From assembly GCA_018399915.1 (NCBI GenBank), contig JAGYNW010000013.1, forward strand, positions 1 through 19,433: 19,433 bases of DNA. Reading direction: 5' to 3'. Source of the DNA: Candidatus Omnitrophota bacterium (lineage in GTDB: Bacteria; Omnitrophota; Gorgyraeia; Zapsychrales; Zapsychraceae). Made by a program: the position numbers and the translations under genes. The number at the start of each line of letters is the position of its first letter. The first letter of the stretch is position 1. This document shows, in pieces, positions 6,121 to 12,211 of the stretch. Below the pieces are notes generated by a model, which made no database searches, had not been told where the DNA came from, and worked only from the letters and a program-made list of their open reading frames with translations.

Positions 6121-8838
6121 ATGGGCAATTCTTTATATCAATATCTCGACGATGGACTCTCTTTTTTATCCACAAAAGCCCGGGAAATACGGACATTGTA
6201 TTTCCCTTTATGTTCCACGGCATCCGATAAGATCAAGTCGTCCATTACACCCTATCTAAGCGGTGATATAAAAATCGATAAAAATCATTATGTCACAAAA
6301 CCTGTGTCTATCGAGGATCTGCGGAATCCCACCCGGAATTTCTTTCTTAAAGTCGCCGGGCGCGGGATCTTTTCTTTAAGCTCTTTGAATCAGGATAACC
6401 GATCCGTTTTACAGGCAGGGCCTTTGTGGCAGAATCTTAAGGTTGAAAACAGCGCCTTGGGGATTTCGTTGGGTTTTTTGAATTTTGTTCCTGTCTCCGG
6501 CGAGAACGTGGAGGTGATGAAGGTAACGGTAACCAATATCACGGATTATCCTTTGACGATAACGCCGACCGCGGTTATTCCTCTCTTTGCCCGGGCCCTG
6601 GCCAATAAGCATGATCATGAACATGTGACTTCTTTGCTTAATCGGTTAAAGCAGACCGATCATGGTGTTCTCGTGGAACCGAGCATGTTATTTAATGAAG
6701 AAGGGCATAAAGAGGCTGAGGGTGTGTATTTTTGTCTGGGCACGGATGATGCGCAGGAACCCCTGGAGGGGACTTTCCCTACGATGATGAGTTATTGCGG
6801 AGAGGCAGGTACTTTGGATGCGCCTCAGGCGGTCTGGGAAGACCGCGCCCCTAAGGCTTTATCGGATCAAGAACTTCAGGGCAGGGAAGCGGTAGGCGCA
6901 TTGCGTTTCAAGACAGTTGAGATCTCTCCGCGCGCGAACAAGGAGTTTTATATTGTCGCGGGCATGGCTACAGACGCCTCGGAGGTTTTGAAAATTTTTA
7001 ACTTGTTTAATTCTGGTAAAAAGGTGGACAAGGCCCTTAAAGCAAACCAGGAATTCTGGGTGAACAAATCCCGCTCGATCCTCTTTAATGCCGGAGATGC
7101 GCGATACAATTCCTGGATTCATTGGGTTGAGTTGCAGCCGGTGCTGCGGCGCATTTATGGATGTTCATTTTTGCCGGATCATGATTACGGCAAGGGAGGT
7201 AAAGGCTGGCGGGATATCTGGCAAGACCTTCTTTCTCTTATTTTGATAGAACCCACAGAGGTCAGAGAGACCTTGATTAATAATTTCGCGGGGGTAAGGA
7301 TCGACGGATCAAACGCTACCATTATCGGTTCAAAGCCGGGAGAGTTTGTTGCAGACAGAAACGCGATTACCCGGGTCTGGATGGATCATGGGGTTTGGCC
7401 TCTGGCAACCTTATTTTTATACATTCATCAGACAGGGGATTATGATATTTTATTGGAACACAATACGTATTTCCGGGATCCGCAGCTTTCCCGGACGTTC
7501 AGGAAAGATCCTGAATGGAGTTCCGTTTACGGGAATCAACTAAAAGATAGCCGGGGCAATGTGGTGACAGGTTCACTGATTGAACATATCCTGATCGAGA
7601 ATCTGGTGCCGTTCTTTAATGTGGGCGAACATAATATTATCCGATTGGAAAGTGCAGACTGGAACGACGGTTTGGATATGGCGTTCGATCACGGCGAAAG
7701 TGTAGCTTTTATGAGCCTGTATGGAGGCAACCTTTCTGATCTGGCTAATATGCTGGAGGATCTGGCACGGATAAAGGCGATAGGCAAAATAGAGATAGCC
7801 TCAGAAGTGCTTATTTTACTGGATTCCTTGGGTAAAGATGCCGTGGATTATGATCATATCAGCCAGAAAAGAAGCCGCTTGTTTGACACCTATTTTAATG
7901 CCGTGGAACCGGAGATCAGCGGGGAAACCCGGGAAATTGATATTCAGGATATTGTGCGGGACCTGCGCCTGAAGGCGGAATGGGTGTTTGCCCATATTCA
8001 AAGGCAGGAAAAGATCACAGTCAAGGACCAGGGACAAACGTATACCTGGTTTAACGGTTATTATGATAATAACCGGCAACCCGTGGAAGGGGTTGTGGAA
8101 GGCCGGCCACGCATCACGCTGACCGGACAGGTCTTTCCTTTAATGAGCGGATTAGCCCGGGACGCGGATGTAGTTGAAGTTATTAAAACGGTTAATGCTT
8201 ATTTAAAAGACAAAGATTTAGGCGGCATTCGGCTTAATTCGGACTTTGGTCTTAAACACTATCTGGCTTTAGGCCGGGCGTTCGGGTTTGCCTATGGCAC
8301 TAAAGAGAACGGGGCATTTTTCAGCCACATGATTGTTATGTATGCCTACGCATTATATAAGCGGGGATTCGCGCGGGAAGGCTTTACTGTTCTGGATTCA
8401 CTTTATCGCATGAGCATTGATACAGAAAAAAGTAAGATATTTCCAGGGATCCCGGAATATTTTGATTCTGAAGGAAGAGGGAAATATCATTATTTAACTG
8501 GTTCGGCCAGTTGGTATATTTATACAATTTTGACCCAGGTCTTCGGCGTAAGAGGACACTGCGGCAATTTGCTGATTGCGCCTCAATTGATGAAGGAGCA
8601 GTTTGCGGAGAGCAAAACTGTTGATGTGACCTGCCAGTTCGCCGGCAAGAAAGTCAGCATTTATTATCAGAATCCTCAGGTTTTGGATTTCGGGGATTAT
8701 TCCATCACGGAAGTCTTTTTAAATGAAAAACCAGTTGTCTATGAACCGGTATCTCCGGCCCAAATCTGTATTGAGCGTAAAATAATAGAGAAGGCCAAGG
8801 GCCCGGTAAAGATCTCTATCGGTCTGGGAAGAGATTGA
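6121..8838 (+). CDS. GH94-type glycoside phosphorylase (cellobiose-phosphorylase-like)
   Basis: A 905-residue cytoplasmic enzyme with no signal peptide, expected to cleave a beta-linked gluco-oligosaccharide with phosphate and release a sugar 1-phosphate. The N-terminal beta-sandwich half (about 1-310) leads into an (alpha/alpha)6 barrel. Barrel signatures are GKGWRDIWQD (360-369), ESADWNDGLDM (510-520; the catalytic general-acid Asp of GH94 lies in this DWND motif), ENGAFFSHMIVMYAYAL (729-745) and LTGSASWYIYTIL (792-804). By analogy with cellobiose phosphorylase, the His of FSH and the Thr-Gly of TGSA would bind phosphate. It is longer than classic cellobiose phosphorylases (about 800 residues), so linkage specificity (1,4; 1,3; 1,2; chitobiose) should not be assumed. 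AAAGAGAG at 6104-6111 precedes ATG 6121. It has its own promoter and is followed 120 bases later by a separately promoted sugar importer. GH94-like family is secure, substrate is not. Confidence 0.88.
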   Translation: MGNSLYQYLDDGLSFLSTKAREIRTLYFPLCSTASDKIKSSITPYLSGDIKIDKNHYVTKPVSIEDLRNPTRNFFLKVAGRGIFSLSSLNQDNRSVLQAGPLWQNLKVENSALGISLGFLNFVPVSGENVEVMKVTVTNITDYPLTITPTAVIPLFARALANKHDHEHVTSLLNRLKQTDHGVLVEPSMLFNEEGHKEAEGVYFCLGTDDAQEPLEGTFPTMMSYCGEAGTLDAPQAVWEDRAPKALSDQELQGREAVGALRFKTVEISPRANKEFYIVAGMATDASEVLKIFNLFNSGKKVDKALKANQEFWVNKSRSILFNAGDARYNSWIHWVELQPVLRRIYGCSFLPDHDYGKGGKGWRDIWQDLLSLILIEPTEVRETLINNFAGVRIDGSNATIIGSKPGEFVADRNAITRVWMDHGVWPLATLFLYIHQTGDYDILLEHNTYFRDPQLSRTFRKDPEWSSVYGNQLKDSRGNVVTGSLIEHILIENLVPFFNVGEHNIIRLESADWNDGLDMAFDHGESVAFMSLYGGNLSDLANMLEDLARIKAIGKIEIASEVLILLDSLGKDAVDYDHISQKRSRLFDTYFNAVEPEISGETREIDIQDIVRDLRLKAEWVFAHIQRQEKITVKDQGQTYTWFNGYYDNNRQPVEGVVEGRPRITLTGQVFPLMSGLARDADVVEVIKTVNAYLKDKDLGGIRLNSDFGLKHYLALGRAFGFAYGTKENGAFFSHMIVMYAYALYKRGFAREGFTVLDSLYRMSIDTEKSKIFPGIPEYFDSEGRGKYHYLTGSASWYIYTILTQVFGVRGHCGNLLIAPQLMKEQFAESKTVDVTCQFAGKKVSIYYQNPQVLDFGDYSITEVFLNEKPVVYEPVSPAQICIERKIIEKAKGPVKISIGLGRD

Positions 8839-8841
8839 CAT

Positions 8842-8857
8842 GAAAGAACGTTTTTTC
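8842..8857. promoter_or_regulatory. CG-centred near-palindrome upstream of the ABC promoter
   Basis: GAAAGAACGTTTTTTC, a 16-base palindrome with one mismatched pair, ending 10 bases before the -35. It shares the AACGTT core and GAAA/TTTC ends with the palindrome at 4976-4987. Weak as evidence of an operator. Confidence 0.25.
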
Positions 8858-8867
8858 CATCATCCTT

Positions 8868-8896
8868 TTGACAATTATGAGACCGAATGATATACT
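8868..8896 (+). promoter_or_regulatory. Near-consensus sigma70 promoter of the ABC sugar operon
   Basis: TTGACA (8868-8873, perfect), exactly 17 bases, TATACT (8891-8896), with TG one base before the -10. This is the best promoter in the window. Transcription should start near 8903, just before a perfect inverted repeat, so such a strong promoter is probably repressed. Confidence 0.8.
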
Positions 8897-8905
8897 CAAG
8901 CCTCC

Positions 8906-8936
8906 AAAATTGATAGTATTTTCTTGTATCAATTTT
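8906..8936 (+). promoter_or_regulatory. Perfect inverted repeat (10-base arms) just after the ABC promoter
   Basis: AAAATTGATA (8906-8915) and TATCAATTTT (8927-8936) are exact reverse complements separated by 11 bases. Placed at about +3 to +33, this fits a repressor operator blocking promoter clearance. As RNA it could form a weak AT-rich hairpin followed by U residues, so attenuation is a second possibility. Confidence 0.55.
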
Positions 8937-8958
8937 TAACTAACGAAATGAGGAGACT

Positions 8959-10278
8959 ATGAAGAAAATCGCTTCAATCCTCTCTTTCTTGTGTCTTATC
9001 GCATTGTGTTTTGTTTTTGTCAGTTGTTCGCAACAGGAGAAAGACCCGGACAGGGTTGTTCTCTGGCACTGGATGAATGACCGGCATGAAGCGCTTGAAA
9101 CCCTTGCGGCGCGTTACCAGAAAGAAACAGGCGTTAAGGTCAAGATTGATCTTTTTTCTCCTCCGCACGCGTATACCCAAAGAATTACGGCTACGGCCCA
9201 AACACGTGATCTGCCTGATATTTTTGGTATCCTGGATAAAAAAGAAATTTTTGCTGCCTACATCAAGAACGGGTTTGTCGCGGACCTCACGGAAGAGTAT
9301 AAAAAAGATAATGCAGCCTGGGAAAAAAGCCTTTTTACCAAAGCACTCGATGTTAACCGTTTTGCCGAAGATAATATTTACGGCGTCAAGCCCGGTGTTT
9401 ATGGCGTCCCTTTGGATGTCACGAATATTCAAATTATTTATAATAAGCGCTTATTAAAAAAAGCTGGCATCAGCAGGCCGCCGGAAACGTTTGATGAATT
9501 TTTAGAGGCGACCAAGGCCTTAAACCGGGTAGGTGTGGCAGGATTGGTTTCCGGGTGGGGAGAAATGTGGCTGATTGAGTCTTTTGCGTTGAATTACGCT
9601 TTTAATATTATGGGAGAAGAGAAAGTTATGGCGACCTTTCGCGGGCAAGTGCCCTATACAGACCCGGATTGGATCAAAGTTTTTGAGATTTTTGATACCT
9701 TAAGCGAACAAGGTGCGTTGGTTGACGGCATTGTTATCAAGCAGAACAAGATAGCGGAACAGGATTTTGCTTTGGAGCGCGCGGCTTTTGCGTTTAATGG
9801 TTCCTGGTGTGTCAATGTGTATCACGGCATGAATGCGGACTTGGAATACGGGGTCATTCTCCCTCCGCCTGTCAACCCGGATCGTCCGATGAAGATCTGG
9901 GGGGGGTCGGGATCTTCCCTGGTCGTTAACAAGGCCTCACCATCCAAAGACAAGGCCATTGCGTTTCTCAGATGGCTGACCGCGAAAGACCAACAGGCGT
10001 ATCTTTCTCAGGAAACCAAGAATCTTCCCGCGAATAAAGACGCTTTGTCCGAGATCCCGCAGATCTTATCGGATTTTGCGGGGGTTATGGACCACACAAC
10101 GCATCCTACCTTATGGAAATATAATGAATTAGCCAAAGTGGCGTCGGAATTTAATAAAGCTATTCAATCTATCATTGTGGGAGATCTGACACCTCAAGAG
10201 GCTGCGGCTAAAGTGCAAAGCATTAAGATGGCAGAGATGGAAAAAGAAAAAAGGCGGCAACAAAGACGAGAGAGATAA
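8959..10278 (+). CDS. ABC sugar importer, extracellular solute-binding lipoprotein (family 1)
   Basis: A 439-residue sugar-binding protein that captures a mono- or oligosaccharide and hands it to the two permeases encoded next. The N-terminus is a lipoprotein signal: Lys-rich start, hydrophobic stretch and Cys23 in FVSC, so the mature protein is lipid-anchored. Family-1 features follow: VVLWHWMNDRHEALETLAAR, then YQKETGVKVKIDLF, DLPDIFGI, YGVPLDVTNIQIIYNKRLLK, NRVGVAGLVSGWGEMW, FAFNGSWCVN, WGGSGSSLVVNKASPSKDKA and AIAFLRWLTAKDQQAYLSQE. The starting GAGGAG lies only 3 bases from ATG 8959. The C-terminus is unusual: a strongly charged helix ending in EKEKRRQQRRER. It is first in the ABC operon, and the next gene starts 9 bases after its stop. 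Substrate is not readable from sequence; the surrounding GH94 enzyme suggests a beta-gluco-oligosaccharide. Confidence 0.92.
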   Translation: MKKIASILSFLCLIALCFVFVSCSQQEKDPDRVVLWHWMNDRHEALETLAARYQKETGVKVKIDLFSPPHAYTQRITATAQTRDLPDIFGILDKKEIFAAYIKNGFVADLTEEYKKDNAAWEKSLFTKALDVNRFAEDNIYGVKPGVYGVPLDVTNIQIIYNKRLLKKAGISRPPETFDEFLEATKALNRVGVAGLVSGWGEMWLIESFALNYAFNIMGEEKVMATFRGQVPYTDPDWIKVFEIFDTLSEQGALVDGIVIKQNKIAEQDFALERAAFAFNGSWCVNVYHGMNADLEYGVILPPPVNPDRPMKIWGGSGSSLVVNKASPSKDKAIAFLRWLTAKDQQAYLSQETKNLPANKDALSEIPQILSDFAGVMDHTTHPTLWKYNELAKVASEFNKAIQSIIVGDLTPQEAAAKVQSIKMAEMEKEKRRQQRRER

Positions 10279-10287
10279 GATCTGATC

Positions 10288-11217
10288 ATGACAAGTTTAG
10301 CGCAAAGAAAGAAATTCACTATGGGAGACGCGAAAGAGTCTTTGGTGAATTTTTCTTTTATATTGCCGGCGGTTATTCTGTTTTCCATTTTTTATATTTA
10401 TCCTTTTTATGATATTTTCCGTTTATCTTTGCATGAATGGAACGGCATTGACGCGCAGAAGTATTATGTCCATTTCGATAATTTTAAAGAATTATTCAAA
10501 GACGGGAACTGGTGGCGGTCGATGTGGCACGCAGGTATCATTACCTTTTTTGCCCTGACCTTTCAAAATGTGATGGCCTTTGCCCTGGCCTTGGCCTGTG
10601 ACCAGAAGATCCGCATGAAGAAATTTTACCGCATGATCTTTTTCATTCCGCCTGTTTTGTCCGAAGTGGTCGTCGGGTTTATTTGGATGTGGATACTGAA
10701 TGGAGACATGCAATCCGGGGAGTATATCGGGATCTTGAATTATCTCTTAGATAAGATGGGCCTGCATCATCTGATCACCAGTTGGTTGTCAAATCCGGAT
10801 ACGGTTTTAACGTGTATCGCTTTGGTGCATTGCTGGAAAGGGTTCGGATGGGGATTTATTATGTTATTCGCCGGACTTCAGACCATTGACGCGCAGCTTT
10901 ATGAGGCCGCCCGGGTCGATGGCGCCAACTCCTGGCAAATTTTTAAAAATATTACCATTCCTATGATGGTGCCTGTTATCCTGGTGGTGATCTTTTTAAC
11001 GGTGCTGGGTTCCATGCAGGTCTTTGTACTGATCAAGGCAATGGTAGGGCAGGGATTGCAGGATTATACCTCTGTTCCTGTATCGGAAATTTTTGAATCC
11101 ATGATCGGATTGAAACGGTTTGGTTATGCCTGCGCGCAAGGCGTTTCTTTCGGCGTGACCCTGATCACAATTTCTCTTGTGTTCAAATTGCTCTCAACCA
11201 AAGTCAAACAATATTAA
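10288..11217 (+). CDS. ABC sugar importer permease (MalF/UgpA-like)
   Basis: A 309-residue inner-membrane permease with about six membrane helices. The first is at about residues 22-45 (FSFILPAVILFSIFYIYPFY). The EAA loop, YEAARVDGANSWQIFKNITI at about 205-224, is the ATPase-contact signature of binding-protein-dependent permeases. The conserved start of the family, a helix followed by NF and a short periplasmic loop before the transport core, is present (HFDNFKELF at 62-70). ATG 10288 starts 9 bases after the binding-protein stop; a second in-frame ATG at 10321 also lacks a strong ribosome site, so the start is uncertain by 11 residues. Translation may be coupled to the preceding gene. It pairs with the permease at 11254. 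Confidence 0.93.
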   Translation: MTSLAQRKKFTMGDAKESLVNFSFILPAVILFSIFYIYPFYDIFRLSLHEWNGIDAQKYYVHFDNFKELFKDGNWWRSMWHAGIITFFALTFQNVMAFALALACDQKIRMKKFYRMIFFIPPVLSEVVVGFIWMWILNGDMQSGEYIGILNYLLDKMGLHHLITSWLSNPDTVLTCIALVHCWKGFGWGFIMLFAGLQTIDAQLYEAARVDGANSWQIFKNITIPMMVPVILVVIFLTVLGSMQVFVLIKAMVGQGLQDYTSVPVSEIFESMIGLKRFGYACAQGVSFGVTLITISLVFKLLSTKVKQY

Positions 11218-11253
11218 TTGCAAGGATAGAAAGTCTCGAAGCAAGGTAGTATT

Positions 11254-12099
11254 ATGGCCATCAATAAATACAGAGCAATGAAGGTTTCTAAAGGATTCTC
11301 GATCCATCTTTTATTGGGATTGGTCGCCTTTACCTGCATTTTCCCCTTATTCTGGATGTTGCGGTGTTCTTTTATGACCCTGGAAACCGTCTTCACAGAT
11401 AAGTCAATTATCCCGACGGCATTTCATTTTGGAAATTTCATTAAAGTTTTAACGGAAGAGAAATTCGGGATTTATTTTATGAACAGCGTGATCTACACGG
11501 CTTCGGTTGTTTCCGCGATCGTGATCATTGCCTCCCTGGCAGCCTATTCTTTTTCGCGCTTGCGTTTTCCGGGCAAGAACTTTTTCTTTTATATGTTTGT
11601 CGCGGCCATGATGATCCCCTTGCCGGGTAGTTTTGTGCCGCTGTATGTCTTGATCAACAAGTTGAATTTGGTCAATACGCGCATCGGTTATATCCTTTGC
11701 ATGACCAACGTGGGACTTTCGATGAGCATCCTTTTGTTAAAGACATTTTTTGACAAGATGAATACGGATTTGGAGGATGCCGCGCGTATAGATGGATGCG
11801 GTAAGCTGGGCATCTGGTGGCATGTCGCCTTGCCTTTGGCTAGGCCGGCGATCGCGGTTATTGTTATCTTTAATGCTTTGAACGTCTGGAATGAATTTAT
11901 TTTGGCACAACTTTTGTTGACTGACACCCGGTTGATGCCATTACAAAAAGCCTTGATGGAATTCCAGGGCGCCCACAGTGTGGATTATCCTGTTTTGATG
12001 GCAGGCTTAACTTTGGCGGCTATGCCGATCATACTATTGTATTTGGCTATGCAGAAACATATTGTCAAAGGCTTTTCTTACGGGGCGACAGCTGGATAA
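11254..12099 (+). CDS. ABC sugar importer permease (MalG/UgpE-like)
   Basis: A 281-residue inner-membrane permease, second of the heterodimer. About six membrane helices are visible, beginning at about residues 17-36. The EAA loop reads EDAARIDGCGKLGIWWHVAL (174-193), followed by PLARPAIAVIVIFNALNVWNE, and the chain ends in KGFSYGATAG, close to the usual KGLTAGAVKG ending of MalG-type permeases. AAGG at 11243-11246 lies 7 bases before ATG 11254. It lies 36 bases after the first permease gene. No gene for an ATP-hydrolysing subunit follows, so the transporter probably uses a shared MsmK/MalK-like ATPase encoded elsewhere. I see no terminator after it. Confidence 0.93.
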   Translation: MAINKYRAMKVSKGFSIHLLLGLVAFTCIFPLFWMLRCSFMTLETVFTDKSIIPTAFHFGNFIKVLTEEKFGIYFMNSVIYTASVVSAIVIIASLAAYSFSRLRFPGKNFFFYMFVAAMMIPLPGSFVPLYVLINKLNLVNTRIGYILCMTNVGLSMSILLLKTFFDKMNTDLEDAARIDGCGKLGIWWHVALPLARPAIAVIVIFNALNVWNEFILAQLLLTDTRLMPLQKALMEFQGAHSVDYPVLMAGLTLAAMPIILLYLAMQKHIVKGFSYGATAG

Positions 12100-12125
12100 G
12101 AGGAAAAGAGAGGGGGTCGCCGGAT

Positions 12126-12154
12126 TTGCTTAATCTTCTAAAGTAGGGCATAAT
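12126..12154 (+). promoter_or_regulatory. Possible promoter for the exported glycoside hydrolase
   Basis: TTGCTT (12126-12131), 17 bases, CATAAT (12149-12154). The matches are moderate. A small imperfect hairpin (AAGATGG/CTATCTT, 12162-12180) lies just downstream. Read-through from the ABC operon remains possible since no terminator lies between. Confidence 0.45.
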
Positions 12155-12211
12155 ATAAAGAAAGATGGTTTTGCTATCTTAAAAAATACAAACAGTCAAA
12201 GGGCTCAATAT

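Noticed and set aside
8974..9432. Open frame of 152 codons on the minus strand inside the binding-protein gene
   Set aside because: Antisense to a well-recognised gene, no supporting signals.
12162..12180. Small hairpin AAGATGG/CTATCTT upstream of the hydrolase
   Set aside because: Short stem with a G-U pair and no conservation evidence; mentioned with the promoter but not called as a site.
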